This document shows, piece by piece, positions 34,682 through 44,941 of a stretch of DNA of 64,000 bases (positions within the stretch are counted from its first letter, which is position 1; each line of letters opens with the position of its first letter). Made by a program: the position numbers and the translations under genes. The stretch is from Albugo candida (taxonomy: Eukaryota > Oomycota > Peronosporomycetes > Albuginales). The notes beneath the pieces were generated by a model. That model saw nothing but the letters and a program-made list of their open reading frames with translations. It ran no database searches and was not told where the DNA came from. The stretch covers positions 326,158 through 390,157 of the forward strand of contig JBDOQK010000029.1 of assembly GCA_040437565.1 (NCBI GenBank), read 5' to 3'.

Positions 34682-37231
34682 ATGGCTACCCATAGCAACC
34701 ACGCAACGTCAAAACCTGTGCCGGAATATCGCTTTCATTGTGGTACTTCAGTGCGTAATGCTATCGAATGTCTGCTTCAAAACGACTCGGAAAGCGCGCT
34801 TGTGTATGCTTTGGTTCACGATCCCGAATTTCGATTCGCTTTTGCCATTTTAAAGGTTTGCACTCTATTTTGCTGTGAAAATGATCAGCGGAACTGATTG
34901 GGATACAGGTACCAACAGAAGACAAAGACCACGATGTCATCATCAAAGCACTTGTTCACATATTTGAGCCATACGAAGAGGAATTTCATCGATTCATGCG
35001 AGCTCTGATGGTGAAAGAAATGGTGGAAACGAAAAATTGGAATGATCTTTTTCGAGCGAAATCGGCAGTCACAGTGGTACGATTCCAAGCACTGAGAGAC
35101 TCACGGAGGACTCATTCTTTGTCTATAGCTTGTACGAGAATACACATATCAAGCCGGAAACTCCTTTTTGTATCAGGCACTTCATTCCAGCATCGAAGTT
35201 TTATGGGATGTACAAGCTGTCACATTTGAAGTGAATCCACATCTCGTGATAACTCAAGTCCGATGCGATAATAAAGAGAATGCTAACAATCGCCAATACC
35301 TGGAAGAAATATTGCGAAAGAATCGACGACAACTCCATCGTCATGCCCAGCAAACATTTGACAAGATCCTTGCAGCAGCTTCCTGCTTCCCGCCTCGAAT
35401 TGCAAAGCTATACAGCATCCTACATCAAGAAATGATGCGAATCATGCTGGAAGAACGTAAACGATCACTGAGTTCTGTAATGAATGGAAAACGATCCGAT
35501 TCGGTCACTTCTAATGAAGACGCCAATGATACTGATGACGAATCCACCAGTGGAAGACGTCGTGTGCTTTCGATCGATGTCCCAGAACGAAGATCATTCA
35601 GCGATCGAACTTTTTCCTTCTCTGATTGTGAATTTCTTATCACCGAAGAAGACGCACAAGATGAAGTGATGATCCATCTCGGAGGCTTTGTGTTTCTACG
35701 TTATATTTGTCCAGCTTTATTGATGCCACACAAGTTTGACTTGACGCCGGACAAACAAATCCCATCCAAAGCTATGCGACGAAACCTCGTTCTGATTGCA
35801 AAGATACTCCAATCGTTGGCAAGTGCAGTGGAATATGCGGCTCATGAGTCGTACATGTTGCCATTCAACGCGTTTCTATCAGCCAACCGAAGTCGATTGA
35901 TCCAGTTTTATCATGATGTGCTCGATATTGCGAAAGAGAAAACATCCAACAAGGAAAAGGACAAATTTGGCTGGACTCGATCGAGTATGTGTAGCAACAC
36001 CAGCACGGTCGACGATGACTTTGAAGAACCAGCAGGAGACGTAGATTTGGTTACTTGTTTTCGAGCGAGTATCTCCAAAAACCTCGATGATATTGCACGA
36101 GATATGGAGCAAGAGCATATCAAACTCGAAGATCAAAGAAGAAGAGCTGTTGGTGCACCTGTGACGAGTATCGTAGCGCAGCGACAGATGCGTCAGCGAC
36201 GAGCTCGAAAGCAAGGAGATGGGGAGGGAGATTCAAAGGAAATTGATCCAGATGAAGGATTAGATAATGCAGCACCTCCCTCCTCCAAATCTTTCGGAGT
36301 GGAAGATCTCGAACAACTGGTCCAACACCAAAAGAAATACGAAGCCAAAGTGAAAGCCAATTTCAAGCCATCCAGAGAAGGTCTTGAATTACTTTTGAAT
36401 GTGAATGATGAGCAGCAAGGAAACGAATGGAAACGATACAAGACGCATAAAACTGCGATACAAGTCTTCCGAAGAACTCCCTCTGCAAACGGATTCGTTG
36501 AGATGAAAGCATGTATCATCATCAAGGCCTCTTCTCATCAAGTATTCCGATATCTACGCTCATTGGAAACCATGTCTGAATGGGACGGTCGTGCCTCCAA
36601 CATTGAGAAAGTCGAGCCTGTGAGCAGTTCTTCTGTACTTTTGTATCGCTCGCATTCCAAATTCTCACTATGGCCTTCATGGTTGGTAAAGCCGAGAGAT
36701 TCATGCGATCTCCACACATTTGTTTCCGATACTGGTCGACCTCAAACATTTGCTGTGGTCATGGAATCCGTCCCAAATCCTGATTATCCCGAGCTCAAAG
36801 GCGTCGTCCGCATGTCATACGCAACTGGAGGCCTTTTAATGGAGTCGTGTACCGGTCCGTTCGACTCCTGTCCAGCTCCACGTCCGACCCACCACATCGA
36901 CCTTGATGAGGTTCTGGAGCAATTTGAGCAAGAACCTGCAAACGATAATGGCAACTATCGAAATAGTATCCTCGAGAGCCTTCTCCCTCCGTGCGAAGAA
37001 GATGTGACACCAACTACGCGCCTCACGTGCGTCGTTCGCGCGGATTTTAAGGTACGAACGAATTTTGGGTATAATTTTATTTATGATTATGACGTATTTA
37101 TATGTTATTTATAGGGCTCACTTCCGAGATCACTTGCGGAGGGAATATGTTATCGCCAAGTTCTGAGTGTGGAGTCTGTTAAAAAGCATGTAGAAGCCGA
37201 ATTGAGTCACACACGATCGCAGTGGGTATAG
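34682..37231 (+). CDS. RasGAP-START domain protein
   Basis: Four exons (34682-34855, 34909-35076, 35129-37051, 37115-37231), phase 0 throughout, 793 residues. The N-terminal half is a Ras-GTPase-activating domain: DLFRAKSAVTVLVREY, YQALHSSIEVLW, then the signature FVFLRYICPALLMPH at about 300 and LVLIAKILQSLAS. Disordered, phosphorylatable linkers follow. The C-terminal 230 residues are a START/Bet v1-like lipid pocket (VFRYLRSLETMSEWDGRASN, VVRMSYATGG, and DFKGSLPRSLAEGICY). It should switch off a Ras-family GTPase and bind a lipid, perhaps to couple the two. I know no animal protein with this order. Confidence 0.83.
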
Positions 37232-38301
37232 ACGATTACGGAATGTATTCTATCTATTCAATTTCCAATTCATAGTTTATAGTATAAATGAGATTCAGTA
37301 GATTATAAAACCAGCGCGATGAATGGGATCCTTATCCTTACAGCACGTAACAGTATCAAGTCTGTATATTGGGGTGAATGAATACTCTGTGTGCTTTGTA
37401 TCTCGACCAAAGTCTCATCTAACGACTTTTCTCGAACCATTTTGAACTCTCAGACAACAAACGTATCGATGGAGTGGATCGTTTGATACGTTGTCGCATT
37501 AGCGCGAATGATTGTAAGTTTGGAATAGAAAAGTTGAATGAAAAGAAGCCGACTTTACCATTCATCGAACGTAATATTTGGGCTGTGCAAAATGCGACAG
37601 AACCGCTAGGAAGCAGTCTAAAGAGCTTTCACGACGGCACATCGCGCTGTAGTAGTCCTTTGATGTAATCTCTCATAAGTAGATCAGCAAAGCACGTTTG
37701 GTTGGATCCGGTGAGCTATGTGGATATGAAACCATGTAGAAAATATTACTGAATACGCAATGACCGAATGAGAAAGGGATGTGAAAGCTTGAGAGAAATC
37801 AGACGCGAGTATTAGTACACAGTTTACCATTCAATTCAGATGTGCGCCAAGCTGAGAGCAAGATCGTTCTATGACGTAAAGTTACCTTTTTGAGAGAAAT
37901 TGAGCTTGTAAAGCAGAAGTCTGTTCACGCATACAGATGCATACGACATGAAGAAATTCGCCCGGATGATCAAGGACGAAAGAATCCACTGCATGGAGCC
38001 CCTAACTTGTTGATTGTATTTGGAAAAACTCGAATTGCTAACAGGAAACGCATCAGTCTCTGGCTGAGTCGTCATGGGCTACGAATGAGAAAAGATGAAG
38101 ATAGGAGAGCTTAAGGTCTAATTGTCAGCACGATGAATCGGAATGTGAGCATTTCCAAGTATAATTGACAATGAATACCGTGTCTGTCGAGTACCGACTT
38201 GCAGCCTTTTAAAAGCATTGTAATCGCACCTGTACGTTACGCAAATGCACGCAAATACCACACTAGTGCTATAAGTATCTTAAAGCGTCAAATATGATAC
38301 A
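37232..38301. other. About 1.1 kb intergenic
   Basis: Two short plus-strand open stretches (37440-37668 and 37896-38114) are protein-like in places but have no convincing start, splice partner or family. Otherwise nothing. Confidence 0.45.
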
Positions 38302-41300
38302 ATGACATCGTCGGTTGACAGCCAAATAATCATTCACAAACTAACGCAATACATCCGCTTCAAAAGTGACAGTGAAACGTCAATCAAAGATGTATTCCAC
38401 GATATTCAGCGCGATCACTCAACGGAATTGGAAAGCGCAGATTTCAATTTCTTTCTGCAAAAGACAGGAATCATCAAATGTCCTCACACAGACCTATTGG
38501 CCAGCTCCCTGCATGCGGAAGCTCAAGAGCTCATATCCAAACAATCCATGAAGCTAGAACATTGTATGTCTGTTATTTCTGGGCGCCAATCGTCAACAAT
38601 TACGATGAGTGAATTCTGCTCCTTTTTTGCCCGGCAATTGCGATCAAAAACGAGCTCTAGTGCTTACGATAAGCCCCAGCATCCAAGAACCCTCATTGAT
38701 TCTCCAACAATCAGTAGAGCGAGTATGAGGCGAAAAAGAAAGCCAACGTCGATCGCACCTCTCGAATCGCTCAACACGTTGGCAGAGATTGAAGCGAATA
38801 AAATCAGCGGGCCAAAACATTCGCCGCGCGAGAGTTCTCTTCTCTCCCAAACCGATTTTGCACACTCGAATCCGCTTTCGGAAGCGAAATTTCCGTGGAG
38901 AGTGTTCCACATCGACTCTTCTACGACTTTACCCTACGCAATTCTCCATTCTGATGACATACTGCGGCGAGATAATGACACTTTGCAATTTCTGAACGAT
39001 TTCGAGACCACTCCACTCGACAGACAGAAGTATGAGTATCGGTTCACCATTTGCATAGACATATGGCAAACGATCGAATCCATCAGATCGTTTCTTGCTC
39101 CTCTATTGTCGCGTTTCCCCGGTGGAAAAATCCTTATTTGCGGCTTTCCCACGCAGAGAGATTCATCTTTGTATGCAGCGACGGAGGATGTACTCGCATC
39201 TTGGTATGCTAAATTGCTTATCCATCTCATGGACACCTCAAGAGAATGGCTCGTTCAGCCGAAAGACGGAACTGGTCGAGTCAATCAATACTTGATAGGA
39301 GTTGGCTCGGGCGCTGCAGTCGTAATTGCGTTACTTACTAAAGTCAGTGTCAAAGAGTTCACTTCGCTTCGCGTTTTCGTTGGAGCGTTGAGTGCTGCTA
39401 TGGTCGTGAATTGGAGCTTTGGAACGTCTGAGTGTAAAGTAGCATCAACTATCGCAATTCAGAAGCGTTCTGAAGAGCCAACGCATCTCCACACACTACA
39501 CTTTTCTTCGTGGCCGCACTTCCTACCGCTTGTCATTGTGCACGGGGAAAAGAATTCTGTCGTTCCACCCAAAGAAGTGCACCATTTCATCAGAAAGGTA
39601 AAGTACAAGGAATCACAATTGGATGCGTGCATTTCGAACGCTTGGCGTATGTCGAAGCTTTGTGATGATTCAATAAGGCCGCCTGCGGACCTCTTTCTCC
39701 ACATTTCATGGCTTCCATGCGGTCATAAAGCGCTGGAAGAGTGTCCGAACGAAATGTATGATCTCTTCGTCAAGCTCATTCACCTCGACAAAGAGCAGAC
39801 ATTTCAAGAGGGAGATACAGAACACGCAGCAAAGCATTGCTTCATGGAGACTACAGATGATGAAATAGAGCAGGATATCGTCTTGGAGCCTCGTGTCGTT
39901 GATCTGATGCAGAAAAATGGAATTAAATGGGTGCAACAAGAACTTTACAATCGCGGTGCTGACGGAAGAGGCTCAACTGACAAAATCCTTTTGCTTTATC
40001 AGCGGATATTAAGGTCGGAAGAAGATTCTCGTACAAGTGCTGATGCCAATGAAAGAATACGTTCCGAGAAATGCTTTCAGAGACAAGCTAATCGAGCGAT
40101 GCGCTTGGAGGAAGTATCAATGCGAATACAAATGAGAAAACGTGTTGAAGTCGAAAAGAGTCGCAAGCAATATCAATCAGACGTGAATGTAATGCGTGCA
40201 TATGTAAATGAAAGAACAATGCAACAACGACTGAAAAAGGAAAGAGAAGAGATGTCGATTGAAGATGCGGTAGCAGCGCGAATGCGTCGTGAATGGAAGA
40301 TTGAGGACCGCCATAAAGCTTCGAATGCGCTTGCAGTCGCTCAAATGAGAGAAATTCAATTGGATAGACACCACAAGCAAATGGAAGTAATACAATTAGA
40401 AGATGAGAAGAAAATTCTTGGACTTCAGTACGCACAGCGAAGGATCCCGCTCGAGGCACAATTTACGTATCAAAAACGCCTGAGTCAGCTCGGTAGGCTG
40501 AAGCCACCTGACGCTCCAAACACAATCAACTGCCTCCCTGATATTGAGGCGTTATCACTACGTGCTGAAGCGCTGATCGAAGCTTTCGATCAGTTGCAAC
40601 ATGCGATCAAAGAACACGTCACGTTGAAGATAAATGTGATAGAACGTCTTAATCTGACGCATACAAACACGCCAAAGATTTCTAAGACAAAGAAAACGGT
40701 TGAGATGCACTCGTACCTGAGCCAAGTACAGGCGCATGAAAAGGAGGTGTCTTTAATCGATTTGGTGTTAAGGAAAATCAATATCGCTATCTGTGAGACC
40801 AAACATGCAGCCGATACGATGACAAACCTCCTCAAACAAGGATTAAAAGTGTGCGATTTCTCTATTACAAACGTGAAAAGCGATTGTAGAAATGTCGAGA
40901 ATGAGAGACATATACTCTCTCTGCAGAAGGACTCAACTTACGCCAAGATCGAGATGCTTGAAGATGAGTATTGGCGCTGTGTGCGATGTGATGCGAATTT
41001 CTTCGATTCCGTCACCAGAAGTCATGGATCATGTCAACGCTTTGGTCGACGAGCATTGCTAAAGCAGCTGGAAAGTGATATCGAGCTCGAAAAAGGTGTT
41101 TTGGCTGATCTTAACATGACAATGGAGACCCAATGGCGTCAAATTATGGAAAAGGAGAAGCGGAGGGAGACATGGCGTGATAAAAGGACACTTCTTGAAG
41201 AATGCTTGGATAAAACTGAGAAACGTTTGAGATGTCCGCATCTTCCCGGGACCGTAATGGGAGCTAAAGAAGGAATGCCTGGAAGACATGGAGGAAGCCT

Positions 41301-44300
41301 GGCAGAACAAATTCGATGTAAGCCACATGCTCACCGAAACCTCGAGGAGAGGCAGTGGCTGGCATTGGATTACAAGCTTTATCCAGTGTATTACCGCAGC
41401 TGCATGGATGCACCTTCACTGGAGCTCATACAGAACCATGAAAACTACAGTTTCAAATCATTTGGGTTTACATTCACTGTCCAGGAGCTCAGAAGAATTG
41501 CTTCGCTTCCATCACTTCCAAATCTTGCGACGGCGTTTTTAAAGTGTCCAAAAGAGCTTCACGCTCATTATCTACTTTACAAATTTACACATGAAGATGG
41601 AGAAGTTTCCAACTCCGAGGCAGAGCGCTTTATCAAAGCTTCTTCATCGAGTAGGCCGATTTATCATATAGCGAGATCACTTGATATGCTAGAACGAATC
41701 CTTAAGGAGACGACGGAGCAGCCAAATACTTTGCGATATGCTGCTGGCCATCGAGTGATTTATACGAAATATGTCACAAAAATGACGTTGCTGAAATGTA
41801 CAAACACACAGCTGCAGCCACGCCAAATTGCCACTCACAGCTTCGATCTCTCTTCTCAAGACAGTGGGAATGCAGCATTAGACCTCACTGTGACGATTTT
41901 GTTTCATGGACATTTCGCTAAGAATGCGTACGAAAATGGAAGAATAGTGGCCATGTTGCAAGTGATTCCTGGTGGAGAAGGGAGAAAGTCTGATGAGGGT
42001 AAGGAGCGAGCGGATGAGCCGATGTCTATTGGAAAATGCTCGTCGAAAGATATAACTCTTTCCACAGTGGATACAATGGGAAAGCTTATTATACGTTACG
42101 ATCCCATCACCAAGCCGCTTTATGATGCTTATGGGACAATCTATCAGGTTGTTGTGGGAGCACCATTGCTGATCACGTATTCTGTTGAGATTGAGATCAG
42201 TGAAGCTCCTTATGCCGATAAAGCTCTGGTACTCGAGCAAGAGGCTTTCCATTCCTTTCAGAGGCAGACTCCGTTGTTGAATGAAGCAATTGAAAAGCTA
42301 TTAGTGAGCGTCATGCTGCTACAATGTAAAGAAAAGTATTCGAGAAAGCTCCTCGCAATTAGCGAAAAGGAGGTTTTTGCTGCAGAAATGGCCGTGTTGA
42401 ACGAACAGAACGCTGACGAGATTGCTGATGCGAGAGTGAGTCGACTCAAAGCGGCTCAATTGGAAGTCTCTTTCATAAAAGCATGCTTTCTGTACATAAA
42501 ACGAGAAGAACAATTGAAGGACATTGATGATCTTATGCGTAATGAGATTCGTAGGCTCGCTAAGCTTCAATTCCAACGAAAAGCTTTGGAGGGTGCTATT
42601 CATGAATATCAGTTGTATCTGCCATCTGTAGCGACTTTCTTGAACGGGAAGGAGGTAACAGGCCTTGACTGCGATCATCACGCAGAATCGGACACAGTGA
42701 AATACGCTCACGGGACTGAGACCGGTACAAAAATAATGAGACGAAAATATGAACGAGCACAGGAACGACTGACTGAGAAACTTGACCGGGATCGCGATGC
42801 TTCTTTGACTGGCCAGACTCTGCAAACGGAAAACTTGAAAGCTCAGATATATCAGAATTTAAAGCCGGAGCTTCTGAAGCTTTTAGAGCAGCAATTACGG
42901 CATTGCAAAGAGGACCCGACCTTCGATCCTTTCGACTGGAAGAGCATTACCGAAGTAAATGCAGTGTCTTTAGTGCTCGATGATGGTTCGAATGAGATTG
43001 ATTCACGTTGTCGCAAAGTTTACTGCGAAATGCAGCGCTGTAAAGAGTTTGAAGGACTCGGATTCATCGATTCCAAAGTTTTTAACGATCTGCCACACCG
43101 CTTCCCAGTCGATGTACTTGGCATTGAATTGCAAAAAGAATTGGATCAGCTGATTGAGTCACAGCTTCGACGTCATGAGAACGAATGGCTTCAAGTGTTT
43201 GTGCGGTCTGAAGAGCAAAATGGCAAGTCGCTTAGAGGCACAACTCAAAGCGCTGTATCCTCTAAAATGGCTCCCAACACAGACACAAAAGACCACAGTA
43301 TGCGATTGGATGAGGAAACACGACCCCAAGGCGATGAAAAGCCGAGAGCTACGAAGAAAAGACTCGAGAGAAATGACAGGACAACTCAACTTGGCTTCGT
43401 CCCTTTCAATGACAAAGATTCAGACTGTCTTGCCTGTCGAAATGCTCCATGTCAATGGAAAGGCTACAAATCCGATTTGAAAGCCCATATGAGCCGCCGA
43501 ATTCAAATTCTTGTCGATGAACGGAATCGAATTTCACCATTTGAGAAAACTTTCACTGTTTCTTCACGTGTTTGCATCAGTGCAATAAAGCAATATTATC
43601 GACGCGATAACATTGCAAACCTTTCGGAGAAGCCTACCGCTTCCATGCGTCAGTGCGATCTTCTCATTGAGCTTCAGTCTGAAATCAAAGTACTGGAACA
43701 ACATCTTTTACTTCACGAAATAGACAGTGAATTCCACGCAAGCTTCCAACCACTTCGAGACGAAGTCACAGGGAAGAGCAGTAACTATTTCGTAACTCGT
43801 GCTTTACATGGATTCCCTCAAGCCCAAGAACAAAAAACAGCTCAAAAAGCGCTTGCTCGCGAGCATTCCGCATTAGTGGCTTCATTTATCACTCAAGAAG
43901 TTCTAGACGACATTCTCCAAGATATGCTGGACGGCTGGATCTTTGGCGAGTACATGCATCCTTCCGCTCTCGGCGTATCGTCCTTAAATGCTCAAAGTCC
44001 ATTCAGTCTTTTGGATATACAATATTCCACAGCCAGAAATGATAATGATCCACCCAAAATCTCTGAGAATGGAATGCGAGTCTCTTCGCCTGAAGCATTG
44101 GAAGAATACGTTCCAAAGGAATGGGACGCAGTGCATCGACGTGAGCAACTAAAATTGGTGCAACCCGGATCTCGAAGGGAGAAATCGCTCATTGAGATAG
44201 AACAGAACCTGAAGTTTGGGCTCTTTTATCTCGTATTTATGCGCTTTCGAGCTGTCGCATTACTAAACAAACAGAAGCGCTTATGGACGGATCCTTTTGA

Positions 44301-44496
44301 ATTAAAAACCAATTTGAAGAATGAATGCGAACATAGTGGAAGGAGTAATTCGAGAAACGAAAGGCTACAAAAAAAGCAAAAGGCAGCACATCGCGCTCAC
44401 CTTTTCGCTGAAACACGTCGAGCGAAACGCGAATTGGGTGCAGTCCAATGCATTCAGCGTGTATACCGCAAGCACCGCAAATTTCTACCTCAATGA
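38302..44496 (+). CDS. Giant alpha/beta-hydrolase-like, coiled-coil, IQ protein
   Basis: Intronless, 2064 residues, unrecognised as a family. Residues about 195-500 resemble an alpha/beta hydrolase: GVGSGAAVVIALL at about 333 looks like a nucleophile elbow (GxGSG), followed by FLPLVIVHGEKNSVVPPKE, the usual acid-strand segment, and a late LPCGHKAL histidine. Long Glu/Lys/Arg coiled coils occupy about 600-870 and 1350-1560. A beta-rich part lies between (about 1100-1320). The last residues (LGAVQCIQRVYRKHRK) form one IQ motif, a likely calmodulin or centrin site. Such a make-up suits a basal-body or cytoskeletal scaffold, but that is inference. Confidence 0.75.
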   Translation: MTSSVDSQIIIHKLTQYIRFKSDSETSIKDVFHDIQRDHSTELESADFNFFLQKTGIIKCPHTDLLASSLHAEAQELISKQSMKLEHCMSVISGRQSSTITMSEFCSFFARQLRSKTSSSAYDKPQHPRTLIDSPTISRASMRRKRKPTSIAPLESLNTLAEIEANKISGPKHSPRESSLLSQTDFAHSNPLSEAKFPWRVFHIDSSTTLPYAILHSDDILRRDNDTLQFLNDFETTPLDRQKYEYRFTICIDIWQTIESIRSFLAPLLSRFPGGKILICGFPTQRDSSLYAATEDVLASWYAKLLIHLMDTSREWLVQPKDGTGRVNQYLIGVGSGAAVVIALLTKVSVKEFTSLRVFVGALSAAMVVNWSFGTSECKVASTIAIQKRSEEPTHLHTLHFSSWPHFLPLVIVHGEKNSVVPPKEVHHFIRKVKYKESQLDACISNAWRMSKLCDDSIRPPADLFLHISWLPCGHKALEECPNEMYDLFVKLIHLDKEQTFQEGDTEHAAKHCFMETTDDEIEQDIVLEPRVVDLMQKNGIKWVQQELYNRGADGRGSTDKILLLYQRILRSEEDSRTSADANERIRSEKCFQRQANRAMRLEEVSMRIQMRKRVEVEKSRKQYQSDVNVMRAYVNERTMQQRLKKEREEMSIEDAVAARMRREWKIEDRHKASNALAVAQMREIQLDRHHKQMEVIQLEDEKKILGLQYAQRRIPLEAQFTYQKRLSQLGRLKPPDAPNTINCLPDIEALSLRAEALIEAFDQLQHAIKEHVTLKINVIERLNLTHTNTPKISKTKKTVEMHSYLSQVQAHEKEVSLIDLVLRKINIAICETKHAADTMTNLLKQGLKVCDFSITNVKSDCRNVENERHILSLQKDSTYAKIEMLEDEYWRCVRCDANFFDSVTRSHGSCQRFGRRALLKQLESDIELEKGVLADLNMTMETQWRQIMEKEKRRETWRDKRTLLEECLDKTEKRLRCPHLPGTVMGAKEGMPGRHGGSLAEQIRCKPHAHRNLEERQWLALDYKLYPVYYRSCMDAPSLELIQNHENYSFKSFGFTFTVQELRRIASLPSLPNLATAFLKCPKELHAHYLLYKFTHEDGEVSNSEAERFIKASSSSRPIYHIARSLDMLERILKETTEQPNTLRYAAGHRVIYTKYVTKMTLLKCTNTQLQPRQIATHSFDLSSQDSGNAALDLTVTILFHGHFAKNAYENGRIVAMLQVIPGGEGRKSDEGKERADEPMSIGKCSSKDITLSTVDTMGKLIIRYDPITKPLYDAYGTIYQVVVGAPLLITYSVEIEISEAPYADKALVLEQEAFHSFQRQTPLLNEAIEKLLVSVMLLQCKEKYSRKLLAISEKEVFAAEMAVLNEQNADEIADARVSRLKAAQLEVSFIKACFLYIKREEQLKDIDDLMRNEIRRLAKLQFQRKALEGAIHEYQLYLPSVATFLNGKEVTGLDCDHHAESDTVKYAHGTETGTKIMRRKYERAQERLTEKLDRDRDASLTGQTLQTENLKAQIYQNLKPELLKLLEQQLRHCKEDPTFDPFDWKSITEVNAVSLVLDDGSNEIDSRCRKVYCEMQRCKEFEGLGFIDSKVFNDLPHRFPVDVLGIELQKELDQLIESQLRRHENEWLQVFVRSEEQNGKSLRGTTQSAVSSKMAPNTDTKDHSMRLDEETRPQGDEKPRATKKRLERNDRTTQLGFVPFNDKDSDCLACRNAPCQWKGYKSDLKAHMSRRIQILVDERNRISPFEKTFTVSSRVCISAIKQYYRRDNIANLSEKPTASMRQCDLLIELQSEIKVLEQHLLLHEIDSEFHASFQPLRDEVTGKSSNYFVTRALHGFPQAQEQKTAQKALAREHSALVASFITQEVLDDILQDMLDGWIFGEYMHPSALGVSSLNAQSPFSLLDIQYSTARNDNDPPKISENGMRVSSPEALEEYVPKEWDAVHRREQLKLVQPGSRREKSLIEIEQNLKFGLFYLVFMRFRAVALLNKQKRLWTDPFELKTNLKNECEHSGRSNSRNERLQKKQKAAHRAHLFAETRRAKRELGAVQCIQRVYRKHRKFLPQ

Positions 44497-44574
44497 AGTT
44501 CACTAACACGCACACTACACGACAATTTGTATGGACGCGAAGTACAGCACATCGCATAATAGTAGCCGCTGCCT

Positions 44575-44912
44575 ATGAGTCACGGACATCGCGTTGGATC
44601 AACCAGCTACGTGTGGGGTTATGTGCTCGTTCTGGCAGCTGCGAGCTTCTTCATCATCAGCATGTAGGTGAAAATCTCTGTTCCCACTCTGTACTGCGTG
44701 TCTAATCTCCTCCATACAGGTACCTGATGATATTTTCCAAATTATTTTGGTGGTGGGACAGTAGTGCTACAATGCCCGCGATACAGTCGCCTCTCATCCA
44801 AGCAATTGAGCGCGATATATATTACTGTTATCTCCTACCGCTCACAATCCCTATAACAATTATTGCGTGTTATGCGAACTGGGTGGGACTCAAATTCTTT
44901 CGCCATAATTAG
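44575..44912 (+). CDS. PIGY: GPI-GlcNAc transferase subunit PIG-Y
   Basis: Tiny two-exon gene (44575-44663 and 44720-44912, intron of 56 bp, GTAGGT..CATACAG), 93 residues. Two transmembrane hairpins are visible: YVWGYVLVLAAASFFIIS and YYCYLLPLTIPITIIAC. The last 30 residues match human PIG-Y almost end to end, including LLPLTIPI and the terminal GLKFFRHN. PIG-Y is the small regulatory subunit of the complex that makes GlcNAc-PI on the ER, the first step of GPI anchor synthesis. The exons are too short to be found without splicing. It converges with MINDY-3, 29 bp between stops. Confidence 0.88.
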
Positions 44913-44941
44913 CAAATCGTAAACTAACGTCTGCATACTAA

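Noticed and set aside
37896-38114. Plus-strand open stretch of about 73 codons upstream of the giant hydrolase-like gene
   Set aside because: Begins at TTG with no ATG, has no homology I recognise and no splice partner.
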